Shown piece after piece: positions 38,417 through 47,475 of a stretch of DNA of 64,000 nucleotides. The notes under the pieces were generated by a model. It was given only the letters and a program-made list of their open reading frames with translations, did no database searches and was not told the DNA's origin. A program made the translations under genes and the position numbers. Numbering within the stretch: the first letter of the stretch is position 1; every line of letters starts with the position of its first letter. Where the stretch lies: positions 44,125 to 108,124 of IMG/VR virus record IMGVR_UViG_3300042945_001689, one strand, 5' to 3'. The stretch comes from a virus.

Positions 38417-38965
38417 ATGTTTTTAACGCTTACAACATATCCAAGATCTGGGCAACACTTTTTAAAAGAGCATCTAGAACAAAGATTTTTTTTAGAAAAC
38501 TTTAAATATACCCACGAAGAAGAAGAAAATAAAGAATGTACAACAATAACAATAATAAGAAATCCGTTAGAATCAATAGCATCTTGGGTGGCTATGCAAA
38601 ATTATTATGACAAAAAAACAAATCACTTTTTAATAATCAAAAATATTAAATTTTGTCAAGCAAAATATAACAAATTTTATAAATATATTTTATCAAATGT
38701 AGATATAATTATTGATTATAATTATTTAAATTCAAACACTGAAGACATAATACAATATATAGGACAAAAAATAAAAAATGTTCCAAACAACAATAACGTT
38801 GTGCTAAACATTAAAGATGAACCTGATAGAAAACACATAGTCTCTTCAAAAAAAAATCAAGAATATGATTTTATTTTAAATATAACAAAAAAAATTGATA
38901 TGAAAAATGAATTTGAACTATACAATTTAGCACTTAAAAAATCTTACCCTAATTTTATTTTATAA
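38417..38965 (+). CDS. Sulfotransferase-like protein
   Basis: 182 residues. TTYPRSGQHFLKEHL at residues 6-20 is the 5'-phosphosulfate loop of PAPS-dependent sulfotransferases (consensus YPKSGTTWL), and TIIRNPLESIASWV at about 44-57 is the 3'-phosphate loop (RdP---xxS). It is shorter than typical enzymes (about 250-300) and very Lys/Asn-rich. It would transfer sulfate from PAPS to a glycan or protein. A PAPS-forming APS kinase domain is encoded at 46720-47475. Confidence 0.65.
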   Translation: MFLTLTTYPRSGQHFLKEHLEQRFFLENFKYTHEEEENKECTTITIIRNPLESIASWVAMQNYYDKKTNHFLIIKNIKFCQAKYNKFYKYILSNVDIIIDYNYLNSNTEDIIQYIGQKIKNVPNNNNVVLNIKDEPDRKHIVSSKKNQEYDFILNITKKIDMKNEFELYNLALKKSYPNFIL

Positions 38966-39487
38966 CTATTTTTCTGGACAACAGTTGAATGAATCTAACT
39001 GTACTGCAGTAGAACGATCTGTTCCAAAAGACAACATTGCAGATTTAGTTGCTGGAACACAGTTAGGTACTGGTTTTCCATCTTTACCTGGCTTCATGCC
39101 ACGTTGCACATAACCCTCCCAACATGGGGCAGCCTTTTCAATTCCAAACACATCAGCAAACAAAGCCTTGTTTCTTTCACGTTCTGCAATTCTGCGAGAC
39201 CAAGAAAATCCTGCATCTCCGCCCCAAGCATCCCACATAATACGACCATTAGATGGATTTGACGTGTTATAAAAATCTTTACCTTTTTTATCTACTTCAT
39301 GACGAGAAAAAAAAGAATACATGCGCTTTACTGTATCTAAAGATAATGCTCTTCCAGCAACAATGTCAGTTGCTCTACCCCAGCCTACAGGTGTACCAGC
39401 ACCAGTTGCTTTTCCTTCTTCTTTCCATTTAAGCGCTCTACGAGCAGCAGCCTTCATGCCAGACGTTGGGCTATAGGTATCAGCCAT
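38966..39487 (-). CDS. Conserved phage protein of unknown function
   Basis: 173 residues. The stretch GWGRATDIVAGRALSLDTVKRM-FFSRHEVDK-NGRIMWDAWGGDAG-SW is one I recognise as recurrent in phage proteins near head and portal genes, without an assigned activity. The C-terminus has CCPEK. It follows a 45-codon gene in the same direction. Confidence 0.6.
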   Translation of the reverse strand: MADTYSPTSGMKAAARRALKWKEEGKATGAGTPVGWGRATDIVAGRALSLDTVKRMYSFFSRHEVDKKGKDFYNTSNPSNGRIMWDAWGGDAGFSWSRRIAERERNKALFADVFGIEKAAPCWEGYVQRGMKPGKDGKPVPNCVPATKSAMLSFGTDRSTAVQLDSFNCCPEK

Positions 39488-39617
39488 TTTTCTTCTCCTT
39501 TGGTTTACCAGGCGTATATGGCTCTACACGAGACTTTATACGACCATCCTTAGTCATACGAACAATCCATCCATCTTTTATCTGCATTGGATTAAATGCA
39601 TATTTTGATTTCTTCAT
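39480..39617 (-). CDS. 45-residue basic protein
   Basis: MKKSKYAFNPMQIKDGWIVRMTKDG, then a Lys/Pro-rich end. The ATG overlaps the upstream stop (TAATG) and the end overlaps nothing but abuts the next start. Confidence 0.55.
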   Translation of the reverse strand: MKKSKYAFNPMQIKDGWIVRMTKDGRIKSRVEPYTPGKPKEKKNG

Positions 39618-40177
39618 TATTTAGCAAAACCTCTAGGATCAAACATGCTATTATCCCAAATAGACTTTGTAACTTTTTCTGAACTATATGTTCCACCCCT
39701 ACGCTTATATTCTTGAACTACCCAAGAATTAGCAACAGCGCTTGGATACACATCAAATTTATCTTTTGCTGCTTGCACAACTCTAGCATAAAGTTGTGGA
39801 TTTGATGGTCTTGATCCACCACTTCTTGGTTTAATGAAATCACCATAATTTGGTTTTTCTGCTTTACCAATTGAATTGTCATATGCATCCATGCCTGATC
39901 CTTCTTTATCGTCTTCCATTGAATTATTCTCCATATCTATTACTTTTGCATCATTGTGCATCATTCCAATACTATAAGCGGTTGGTTCCCACTTACCATC
40001 TTCTTCTTTATAAATTCTGACTGACATTGCTGGGTTCTCTGGTGGCATTGACTCAAGAGCGTACTCAGATCCAGGAGTTCCTAGTGTTCCGCCTTCTATC
40101 ATTATATGTTCAACAACTCCATGAATAATACCTTCTGTAGTTTTACCCATAACGAAATTGCCTTCAGTAATATGCAT
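39617..40177 (-). CDS. Conserved phage protein, possibly portal- or head-associated
   Basis: 186 residues. The N-terminal half is beta-rich (GKTTEGIIHGVVEHIMIEGG, MSVRIY). The C-terminal half contains RPSNPQLYARVVQAAKDKFDVYPSAVANSWVVQEYKRRGG (abbreviated positions 122-165), a domain seen beside the one in 38966-39487 in other phages. TATAAT lies seven bases before the first ATG, so the message may be leaderless; a second ATG nine codons later is possible. Confidence 0.55.
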   Translation of the reverse strand: MHITEGNFVMGKTTEGIIHGVVEHIMIEGGTLGTPGSEYALESMPPENPAMSVRIYKEEDGKWEPTAYSIGMMHNDAKVIDMENNSMEDDKEGSGMDAYDNSIGKAEKPNYGDFIKPRSGGSRPSNPQLYARVVQAAKDKFDVYPSAVANSWVVQEYKRRGGTYSSEKVTKSIWDNSMFDPRGFAK

Positions 40178-40186
40178 AACTATAAT

Positions 40187-40207
40187 TATACCAGTTTTTC
40201 TGGTATA
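40187..40207. promoter_or_regulatory. Palindrome across two divergent -10 boxes
   Basis: TATACCAG-TTTTT-CTGGTATA, perfect 8-bp arms. The left arm overlaps the minus -10 (40185-40190) and the right arm overlaps the plus TATACT (40204-40209). Confidence 0.65.
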
Positions 40208-40229
40208 CTATTATAGTTGAAAGGTAATA

Positions 40230-41186
40230 ATGGCAAACATAGTCTTTTTAGGCAATTTTGAAGTACCATATAGTAGCGAAAATCATCACGCTAACTCTTT
40301 AGAATCTTTAGGTCATACTGTTTGTAGATTGCAAGAAAGAACAATTAAGGATAGTTTTGTTCTTGAACAAGCAATGAACAGTGATCTCTTTATATGGGTG
40401 CATACACATGGCTGGAACACTCCAGGAAGAATCGGTATGGGCTACGTGCTAGAAGAGTTAAAGAAGGCCAACATCCCCACAATGACATATCATTTAGACC
40501 TATGGCTTGGTTTAGAAAGACAGAAAGACTTAGAAGAGGATGACTTCTATAAAACAATTGGACACTTCTTTGCAACAGATAAATTAATGACTGATTGGTT
40601 TAATGAGAACACTAATGTAAAAGGACACTTCCTTCCTGCTGGAGTATATGATAAAGAGTGCTACATTCATCCAGACTATGATGTTCAAGACTTTGATTAC
40701 GATGTGATATTTGTTGGTAGTAAAAGATATCACCATGAATATCCATACAGACCGCAACTAATAGATCACTTAAGAAATGTTTATGGTAAAAGATTTTTAC
40801 ATGTAGGTGGAGATGGTGATACTGGAACTGTCCGTGGAGATAAGTTAAATAGAATTTATGCTAAAAGTAAGATAGCAATTGGAGATAGTTTAAATATAGG
40901 ATTTAACTATCCTTACTATACAAGCGATAGATTGTTTGAAAGTACTGGTCGTGGTGGATTTACTATCTACCCTCGTATTAAAGGTCTTGAAGAATATTTT
41001 GAAGATGAAAGTGAAATTGTTTTTTATGAACATGGAAACTTAAAAGATTTAACAGATAAGATAGATGAATATCTTGAAGACAACCTTAGCAGGGAAGATA
41101 TAAGATTAAATGGTCATGAAAGAACTAAGCAAGAGCATACATATATACATAGATGGGCAACTATACTAAAGGAGTTAAACATATGA
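40230..41186 (+). CDS. CgeB-like glycosyltransferase
   Basis: 318 residues of GT-B type. The N-terminal Rossmann half has IVFLGNFEVPYSSENHHANSLESLGH; the C-terminal half has VIFVGSKRYHHEYPYRP and the nucleotide-sugar block LNRIYAKSKIAIGDSLN-YTSDRLFESTGRGGF (abbreviated), as in CgeB/spore maturation type transferases. First gene of a five-gene glycan operon. GAAAGG ribosome site. Confidence 0.78.
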   Translation: MANIVFLGNFEVPYSSENHHANSLESLGHTVCRLQERTIKDSFVLEQAMNSDLFIWVHTHGWNTPGRIGMGYVLEELKKANIPTMTYHLDLWLGLERQKDLEEDDFYKTIGHFFATDKLMTDWFNENTNVKGHFLPAGVYDKECYIHPDYDVQDFDYDVIFVGSKRYHHEYPYRPQLIDHLRNVYGKRFLHVGGDGDTGTVRGDKLNRIYAKSKIAIGDSLNIGFNYPYYTSDRLFESTGRGGFTIYPRIKGLEEYFEDESEIVFYEHGNLKDLTDKIDEYLEDNLSREDIRLNGHERTKQEHTYIHRWATILKELNI

Positions 41187-41935
41187 ACTTTATAGAAAGA
41201 TCTGATATCGTATGGAAAACAGTTCCATATATTCGTCAAGGTGAAACCAGAAACTATGATTACAATCTTGAATTAAACGAGCCATTGGCAAGTTGGGATG
41301 TTTGGGATTATTGGGAAAAAGAAAGAATACATAGCATGAAGACTCACCTTAAGAAAGGTGATGTATTTTTTGATATTGGCACAGAATCTGGATGGTGTAA
41401 TTTAGTTTATGCTGATATAGTTGGACCAGAAAACATGGTGCTTATTGAACCAACACCAGAGTTTTGGCCAAACATTCATGCTCTTTGGTATAAAAATTAT
41501 TCAGTAGATCCGTTAGGAATGTATGCTGGATTAATTAGCGACAACACAACTGATACTCGCAAAGGTAGTGATCTTAATGCGTGGGGAGAAGATTATCTTG
41601 GTGCAATTATTGATCGCAATAAGTATGTCTATATTCATGACAATTCTGCAAACATACCTATGATTAAATTAGATGACTATGTTTCTGAAGTTGGCATTGT
41701 TCCAGATGTTTTAAATATTGATGTAGAAGGTGCAGAACTTCTTGTATTTAAAGGTGCAGAAAACACGTTAAGAAATAATAATTTAAAAATATTTGTATCA
41801 ATTCATGATGATTTAGGTCTGCGTGATTACAATACATCACCTGAAGATACTATATCTTATCTAGAATCTCTTGGATATGTTGGAGAATTTCTAGCAAAAA
41901 ATCATGAAGCACATTGGTATTTTGAAAAGAAATAA
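41183..41935 (+). CDS. FkbM-family methyltransferase
   Basis: 250 residues from the ATG that overlaps the upstream stop (ATGA). The SAM site is DIGTESGWCNLVYADIVG followed by an acidic loop ending LIEPTPEFW; later IPMIKLDDYV and LNIDVEGAELLVFKGAE are FkbM signatures. It likely O-methylates a sugar. Confidence 0.85.
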   Translation: MNFIERSDIVWKTVPYIRQGETRNYDYNLELNEPLASWDVWDYWEKERIHSMKTHLKKGDVFFDIGTESGWCNLVYADIVGPENMVLIEPTPEFWPNIHALWYKNYSVDPLGMYAGLISDNTTDTRKGSDLNAWGEDYLGAIIDRNKYVYIHDNSANIPMIKLDDYVSEVGIVPDVLNIDVEGAELLVFKGAENTLRNNNLKIFVSIHDDLGLRDYNTSPEDTISYLESLGYVGEFLAKNHEAHWYFEKK

Positions 41936-41937
41936 AA

Positions 41938-42786
41938 ATGTTAACTGCCTATATTTATTCTAAAGATCCACTTGATTCTGCTAATGATAAATGGGATTAC
42001 GGTCTATTAAAGCAAACATTTGAAAGAAATAAAATAAAAGAAGTTGTTGTTGATACATTGCCACAAGAAGAAAGAGCCTTTGTTGTTATTCCTGGACAAG
42101 GTAATGCTGGTAAAGAAGATAGTATAAATGATGAATTAAAAAATATAGGCAGAGTAGTTTTATTTATAACTGGAGATGAAGGAAATTTATTTGATATTGA
42201 TAAAATAACGCATGGAAATATATCTATTTGGGTTCAATGCCCGACAAGAAAACACCAAAAATATAATAAACTTCCTATAGGTGCACCACATCATATTAAA
42301 GACAACATCCCCGAATATACAGAAAAAACACATACTGCATGCTTTGCTGGGCAAATTACACATAAGAGAAGACAGCAATTAGCAGACATAATGCCAAGTA
42401 TTAAAGATTCTATTTATAAACCTACTGATGGCTTTGCCAAAGGCGATGAACCAAAAGAATATTATAAAAATTTGTTTAGTGCTAAAATTGCTCCCGCTCC
42501 TGCAGGCGCTGTAAGTATGGATTCATTTAGATTTTTTGAAGCAATTGAAATGCTTTGTCTGCCTATTGCAGACTTAAGAAACTCTAAAGGGCATAAAGAT
42601 AATTTTTATCATTATATTTTTGATGAAACATTGCCATTTCCATCAACTAGTAATTGGTCAGAATTGCCAGAGATTATTAAATCAATATTAAAGGATTATC
42701 CAAACAATATGCATCATGTAGTTTCTTGGTGGATTAAATATAAAAGAGATTTTGCAATTAAACTTATGAAGGAGATATATGCATAA
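41938..42786 (+). CDS. Exostosin-like glycosyltransferase
   Basis: 282 residues. The C-terminal half follows the exostosin (GT47-type) pattern: CFAGQITHKRRQQL, then EYYKNLFSAKIAPAPAGAVSMDSFRFFEAIEMLCLPI (abbreviated), where the Ser/Asp/Arg and the EA pair contact the nucleotide-sugar. Likely adds a sugar to the same glycan as its neighbours. Confidence 0.68.
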   Translation: MLTAYIYSKDPLDSANDKWDYGLLKQTFERNKIKEVVVDTLPQEERAFVVIPGQGNAGKEDSINDELKNIGRVVLFITGDEGNLFDIDKITHGNISIWVQCPTRKHQKYNKLPIGAPHHIKDNIPEYTEKTHTACFAGQITHKRRQQLADIMPSIKDSIYKPTDGFAKGDEPKEYYKNLFSAKIAPAPAGAVSMDSFRFFEAIEMLCLPIADLRNSKGHKDNFYHYIFDETLPFPSTSNWSELPEIIKSILKDYPNNMHHVVSWWIKYKRDFAIKLMKEIYA

Positions 42787-43540
42787 GAATGACGTAACAA
42801 TTATTGTTGTAACATCAGTTCTTCCAGATCACCCAGACACTTCTATCCTTGATGAAACAATTAACTCCGTAAGATATCATTTTCCTGATAACGAAATCAT
42901 ATTGCAGATAGATGGCTTGCGTGAAGAAAGACTAAATAGAAAAAATGATTATGATGAATTTAAGAACAGAGTGTTATGGAAATGTTTGCATGAATGGAAA
43001 AATGTTTTACCAATAATTTTTGACAAACATAGTCATCAGACAACAATGATGAAAGAAACAATTGGTTTAATAACTACATCAATATTATTGTATGTTGAGG
43101 GAGATGCTCCACTTGTTACTGAAGAGCCTATAGATTGGCAAAAATGTTTAGATATGTTTGAGTATAATGAAGCAAAAACAATTAGATTTCACTTTGAAGC
43201 ATCTATTCCAAGATCACATGAGCATTTAATGTTTGGTCTTAGTGATGATTTTATGAAAACAGCACAATGGAGCCAAAGACCACACCTATCTTTAGTGTCG
43301 TATTATAGAAATGAGATTATGCCAAGATTAAAGGATCATTCGTTTATAGAAGACATTATCCATGGCGCTATACAAGATGATATTTTGCCCTATGACGTAT
43401 TTGATAAAGAAGGATGGGACAAACATAAACTTTGGATCTACCATCCAAAAAATAATATTAAAAGATCTTACCATTTAGACGGACGCAGGGGTACAAGAAA
43501 ATTCACATCAGATGATGACGTATGGGGATATACTGAATGA
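42779..43540 (+). CDS. GT-A type glycosyltransferase-like protein
   Basis: 253 residues. Opening DVTIIVVTSVLPDHPDTSIL, then EIILQIDGL and a possible DxD-like site LYVEGDAPL. Overlaps its neighbours by eight and four bases. The exact family is not certain. Confidence 0.6.
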   Translation: MHKNDVTIIVVTSVLPDHPDTSILDETINSVRYHFPDNEIILQIDGLREERLNRKNDYDEFKNRVLWKCLHEWKNVLPIIFDKHSHQTTMMKETIGLITTSILLYVEGDAPLVTEEPIDWQKCLDMFEYNEAKTIRFHFEASIPRSHEHLMFGLSDDFMKTAQWSQRPHLSLVSYYRNEIMPRLKDHSFIEDIIHGAIQDDILPYDVFDKEGWDKHKLWIYHPKNNIKRSYHLDGRRGTRKFTSDDDVWGYTE

Positions 43541-44580
43541 GACTTGGAATTATTGCTAGATCAGACAATACTGGGCTGGGATACCAAACAAAACAGTTAA
43601 CAGATATGTTAAAACCTAGCAAAGTAATGTTAATTGATTTTTCTCAACATAACAATAATAAACAACATCCTGAATGGTATAACGGATATGAAGTAATAAA
43701 TGTTCTTGGTATACCAGATAGCAGGGATATCGATAGATTTTTAAAAGATATAGACGTTGTATTAAGTTGTGAAACATTCTACAACAATGACGAACTGATA
43801 TTAAAGGCTAGAGATAAAGGAATTAAAACAATTCTTCAGTATAATTACGAACTTTTTGGGAACCTATCAAAAAAGAATATGGAATTACCAAATGTTTTAG
43901 TATCTCCTAGTTCATGGAAAATAGATGATATTGAGTTTAAATTTGGCAGAAAAGCAAAAGTAGTTCACTTGCCACCGCCAACAAACACAAATCTATTTGA
44001 CGGTGCTAGTAAAATTAATAGATCAAAAACTCATAATCGCATACTGCACATTGGTGGAAAACGTGCTGCACAAGATAGAAATGGAACCAACACAATAGTT
44101 AATATGTTGAAATATTCTAAAGCAGATTATGAACTAGTAATAAGGACGCAAACCAAACTTGATCTAAACTTTAATGATGATCGTATTGTATTAGATTATA
44201 ATGATAGTGTAGATAGAGAGTCAATGTACGTTGGCTTTGATGCTATGGTCTTGCCTAGAAGATATGCTGGACTATGTTTACCTATGAATGAGTCTTTGCT
44301 TAGTGCCCTGCCAGTTTTTATGACAAATATCGCCCCCAACCATAAAGTGCTTCCAAAAAAATGGTTAGTAGAGTCACATCTAATTGAACAGTTTAAAGCA
44401 AAAACTATGATAAATGTTTATGAAGCAGATTTAAAAAAACTAGCAGGACTTATTGATAATTATGTTGCACTTAGTAATGAACAAAAAAATATTGAAAAAG
44501 AAGAAGCCTTGTCCATAGGATATGAAAACTTTGCTCCAGAGGCACTACTGCCACAATACATTAAATTAATTAATGAATAA
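43537..44580 (+). CDS. GT-B glycosyltransferase (GT4-like)
   Basis: 347 residues: LGIIARSDNTGLGYQTKQLTDML at the start (donor half loop), SPSSWKIDDI, and the C-terminal LPRRYAGLCLPMNESLLSALPVFMTN block in which an acidic residue holds the ribose. Starts in ATGA. Ends flush against the convergent gene. Confidence 0.78.
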   Translation: MRLGIIARSDNTGLGYQTKQLTDMLKPSKVMLIDFSQHNNNKQHPEWYNGYEVINVLGIPDSRDIDRFLKDIDVVLSCETFYNNDELILKARDKGIKTILQYNYELFGNLSKKNMELPNVLVSPSSWKIDDIEFKFGRKAKVVHLPPPTNTNLFDGASKINRSKTHNRILHIGGKRAAQDRNGTNTIVNMLKYSKADYELVIRTQTKLDLNFNDDRIVLDYNDSVDRESMYVGFDAMVLPRRYAGLCLPMNESLLSALPVFMTNIAPNHKVLPKKWLVESHLIEQFKAKTMINVYEADLKKLAGLIDNYVALSNEQKNIEKEEALSIGYENFAPEALLPQYIKLINE

Positions 44581-45273
44581 CTACTCTTCATAAATTGTTT
44601 TATTTTTAAACTCTTTAGATAAATATAAATCTTTTAATTCTAAAAATGATCCACTCTCCGTTGATAAAAATGGATATTTGTTTGCCTCGTAGTCATAAGA
44701 TAATGGTGCAAAATTTTCTGATTTATAAACTTTAACATCTGATATTTCTTTTGACTCATCATTAAATGTATTGCCATAAATAGATCGATACAACAAATTA
44801 TGATTTATTCTTAAAATATTATCAAATTTTTCTTTTGACATTTTCATCGGTACATGTATTTCATAGTTTAATGGATTATCAATACCCATCTGTAAAAGTT
44901 TATCTTGTGTTATTTTTAATCTATTTATATAAGAACTTCTTCCAAGTATAGTTTCATAAGCATCAATTTTATTTTCTAATGTGCCACTGTAATATGAAAC
45001 TATTGTATCAATTGGTTTAATAATAAAAAAATCATCATTCATTAAAACAAAATCATCTGGGATATCAGATGTGTTACATATTGTTTTAAAATTATTAAAA
45101 GCATTTTTATATTTAGAATATTTTTGATTTACTGGTATATATTGCCCAACATACCAATCTGGTTTACCACCAACTACCCATAGACTGTCTACATTGCAAT
45201 TTTTAACAACAGACCTTATAGAATAACGAAGTTCTTCGTTGTTTCCATCTTTGCATATATAAACAAAATTCAT
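44581..45273 (-). CDS. Stealth-like sugar-phosphate transferase
   Basis: 230 residues. ELRYSIRSVVKNCNVDSLWVVGGKPDW and DIPDDFVLMNDDFFIIKPI correspond to the CR2 region of Stealth proteins, which move hexose-1-phosphate into capsular polymers. The NDD motif is intact. It lacks the CR1/CR3/CR4 parts of full-length members, so it is a minimal form or a related GT-A enzyme. Confidence 0.65.
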   Translation of the reverse strand: MNFVYICKDGNNEELRYSIRSVVKNCNVDSLWVVGGKPDWYVGQYIPVNQKYSKYKNAFNNFKTICNTSDIPDDFVLMNDDFFIIKPIDTIVSYYSGTLENKIDAYETILGRSSYINRLKITQDKLLQMGIDNPLNYEIHVPMKMSKEKFDNILRINHNLLYRSIYGNTFNDESKEISDVKVYKSENFAPLSYDYEANKYPFLSTESGSFLELKDLYLSKEFKNKTIYEE

Positions 45274-45294
45274 AACATCTCCAAAATAATATGA

Positions 45295-45316
45295 GGCAGA
45301 CTAATTAAAGTCTGCC
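45295..45316 (-). terminator. Terminator-like hairpin
   Basis: GGCAGACT/AGTCTGCC, loop of six, then ATTATTTT on the minus strand. It lies between the holin-like gene and the Stealth-like gene. Confidence 0.55.
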
Positions 45317-45333
45317 CCACACTTATTAATATA

Positions 45334-45618
45334 TTACTTAACTACCTTTTTTGCTGTAGTAGCCTTTTTTGTAGCCTTCTTTTTCACTGGCTTAATAGTC
45401 TTCATTGCATCATCAACATCCTTTGCGATTGCATCGAACTTGCCAAATGCTGGATCTTTTGGATTTGCTGCACGAAGAACTACTGGGACTAGAGCAGCCA
45501 CCAGAGCAGCCCACATGTCCTTTGGATCGGTAACTCCCGCTGTGTATAGTGCAACTACACCAGCAAGTACAGAGCGTCCGTATGAGGCTCCCATAGCCTT
45601 TAGTTGTGCTTGATTCAT
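45334..45618 (-). CDS. Putative holin
   Basis: 94 residues. GRSVLAGVVALYTAGVTDPKDMWAALVAALVPVVLRAANPKDPAFG matches a common actinophage pattern with two membrane helices and an NP-DPAFG motif, generally annotated as holin; a Lys/Thr/Ala-rich tail follows (similar to that of the CHAP lysin). It would open the membrane at lysis. GAGGTGAG ribosome site. Confidence 0.6.
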   Translation of the reverse strand: MNQAQLKAMGASYGRSVLAGVVALYTAGVTDPKDMWAALVAALVPVVLRAANPKDPAFGKFDAIAKDVDDAMKTIKPVKKKATKKATTAKKVVK

Positions 45619-45724
45619 TTACTCACCTCTTTCTATTATTATTATACACTAAAACTAATAAGTAAAATTTTTTTTATTTCTAATTTGTTTTTTTAATTTA
45701 ATCTTATTTATTAGTTTTTTTATT

Positions 45725-46123
45725 TTATTTATCATCTGAACCTTTTCCATTGTCTTGAACAATAGGAAGAAGTTTTCCTATCACACTAGACAAAAATGTT
45801 GGGCTATTTAAATCATCAACCCTAGTATTATTCATTTCTTTGCGACAATCTTCAATAACATTATTTACAATATCAATTGTATCCTCAATATATTTGAATG
45901 CCCATTCCCTTGAGTCTGATAAAAATTTAACAAATCCTTCGTTAGTTTCATCTTTAAACATTGATGAATTTTCTATTTGATCTTTCATTGCTGACATCAT
46001 GGCAATAGCAATTTGATTATCTAATAAACTTTGATTGAGAGCACCTTGTATTTGATATGCTCTATAAATCATATAAATATTAAATGCTGATAGCCCAATA
46101 ATTACCCAGTTATACCACTGCAT
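45725..46123 (-). CDS. Membrane-anchored coiled-coil protein
   Basis: 132 residues from the ATG after GAGGAG; earlier ATGs overlap the glycosylase gene more. One membrane span (WVIIGLSAFNIYMIY), then long helices. Unknown function. Could be a lysis or membrane-scaffold protein. Confidence 0.55.
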   Translation of the reverse strand: MQWYNWVIIGLSAFNIYMIYRAYQIQGALNQSLLDNQIAIAMMSAMKDQIENSSMFKDETNEGFVKFLSDSREWAFKYIEDTIDIVNNVIEDCRKEMNNTRVDDLNSPTFLSSVIGKLLPIVQDNGKGSDDK

Positions 46124-46601
46124 TTCGCTCCTCATGTGTTGGCCAATAGTAATTGCATTTTTCACAACATGGTTCATTGTATGGACTAATTGTTGCATAC
46201 TGATACTTGTTATAAAAAATAGGATCCTTTTTAAATAGATTAGCCTTGTGAGTTGTTGTAATACGCATTACCTTATTATCATTAAGCCAGAATGATGGTG
46301 GAGTTTTTCCCCATCTATCCGAACATTTTTCTTTAAGATCATTAAGGTTGTTTTCATTGTTTATTGTCTTAATCCCACGAACCTTAGCCTCTTCTATCAT
46401 GTGCTGTATATAAGACCACAGACCAGCCTCATAGCCCTTCCACATAAGCACTGCAGGGTGATTACGCCATGCCCCAGACGGTGACTCTCCTGACAACACC
46501 TTGAGTATTTGATACCCCTCAAGGATTTGTTTATTAAGTCTTTTATTGTCTAAGGATTTTGCGGTATATGAAATATTACTAGATGGAAGAAATGTTTGCA
46601 T
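46110..46601 (-). CDS. Pyrimidine-dimer DNA glycosylase-like protein
   Basis: 163 residues. MQTFLPSSN, then SLDNKRLNKQILEGYQILKVL and AWRNHPAVLMWKGYEAGLWSYI are the hallmark of the MSMEG_6572-type family related to T4 endonuclease V, in which the N-terminal residue and a Glu do the chemistry. Likely repairs UV damage. A C-terminal C-x2-C (CCEKC) is an addition. TAATG overlap with the gene upstream. Confidence 0.7.
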   Translation of the reverse strand: MQTFLPSSNISYTAKSLDNKRLNKQILEGYQILKVLSGESPSGAWRNHPAVLMWKGYEAGLWSYIQHMIEEAKVRGIKTINNENNLNDLKEKCSDRWGKTPPSFWLNDNKVMRITTTHKANLFKKDPIFYNKYQYATISPYNEPCCEKCNYYWPTHEERNAVV

Positions 46602-46723
46602 TAAACAACCTTAAGGGTATTGCAACGAGTACAGCCAACATATGTATTACCAGTAAATGGACATGCTCCAGCATCTACAAGAGCATGACCTTTAAATTTA
46701 CATACAATTTTTTTGATAATCAT
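46601..46723 (-). CDS. 40-residue zinc-binding protein
   Basis: MIIKKIVCKFKGHALVDAG, then CPFTGNTYVGCTRC: Cys/His pattern of a frequent actinophage micro-protein. Overlaps both neighbours (ATGA and TAATG). Confidence 0.65.
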   Translation of the reverse strand: MIIKKIVCKFKGHALVDAGACPFTGNTYVGCTRCNTLKVV

Positions 46724-47475
46724 AATCCTAATTCTTTTCTTTTTTTTGTAGCAGAGATTGCTTCTATATCTTTATCTAAACCAACCTGCTCAATCTTATA
46801 TCCAACATCACGTCCATACACTATGTTTGTTATGTTAGGCATTTTGATTACAAATGGAAAGTTTAAACTGGCATCTTTCCTAATATATCCATTAACTTCT
46901 TCATAAGAGAGCGGATCTTTTTCGCTAGTCCCTTGAGTATCCCTAACACCAAGCACCACCTGTTCTGTTCTTTTCTTTGCTTCAAAGTATAATGCATTAT
47001 GACCCTCATGCCAAGGCTGGTAACGACCTAGCATTAGCGTTGTAGGGGCTTTCCAGTCTGGTAAATTATACTTATCTATAATATATTGTACCCTATCATC
47101 TGATTCTATTGTACTGTCAAAAGACTCATCATAAAGAATGGGATCTTCCCAAAGTTTATTTGTGTCTTCAAACCTTCCTTCTTTAATTCTATTCATCCAA
47201 ATTAAAATATCTGGTTTACCAAAAGCATCTCTTGTTTTTTCGGTAGGGCAAATAAAATCTACAACTACAACCTGACCTTGCTCTGATAACATTTTTGCAA
47301 TAGCACCAAGTCTACGAGCATTCTCTACTCTATCTTCTATAGAAAATCCTAAATCAGAGTTAATTGTTGACCTAACATAATCAGCATTAACATGAATAGC
47401 ATTAATTCTAGAAGATAGTTTTGTCGCCAAAGTGGTTTTACCAGATCCAGGAATACCAATTATTTGTATAATCAT
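46720..47475 (-). CDS. APS kinase-like domain fused to a nucleotidyltransferase
   Basis: 251 residues. The N-terminal half (1-120) has GIPGSGKTT, then NADYVRSTINSDLGFSIEDRVENARRLG and VVVVDFICPT, close to adenylylsulfate kinase (CysC), which makes PAPS from APS. The C-terminal half has GRYQPWHEGH (HxGH) and ends in ISATKKR, the two active-site motifs of NMN/cytidylyl-type transferases; ATP sulfurylase is a distant relation. The fusion order kinase-transferase is unusual. It may give PAPS or an activated nucleotide for the surface-glycan genes. APS kinase itself is not proved, since related P-loop kinases share the motifs. Confidence 0.7.
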   Translation of the reverse strand: MIIQIIGIPGSGKTTLATKLSSRINAIHVNADYVRSTINSDLGFSIEDRVENARRLGAIAKMLSEQGQVVVVDFICPTEKTRDAFGKPDILIWMNRIKEGRFEDTNKLWEDPILYDESFDSTIESDDRVQYIIDKYNLPDWKAPTTLMLGRYQPWHEGHNALYFEAKKRTEQVVLGVRDTQGTSEKDPLSYEEVNGYIRKDASLNFPFVIKMPNITNIVYGRDVGYKIEQVGLDKDIEAISATKKRKELGL

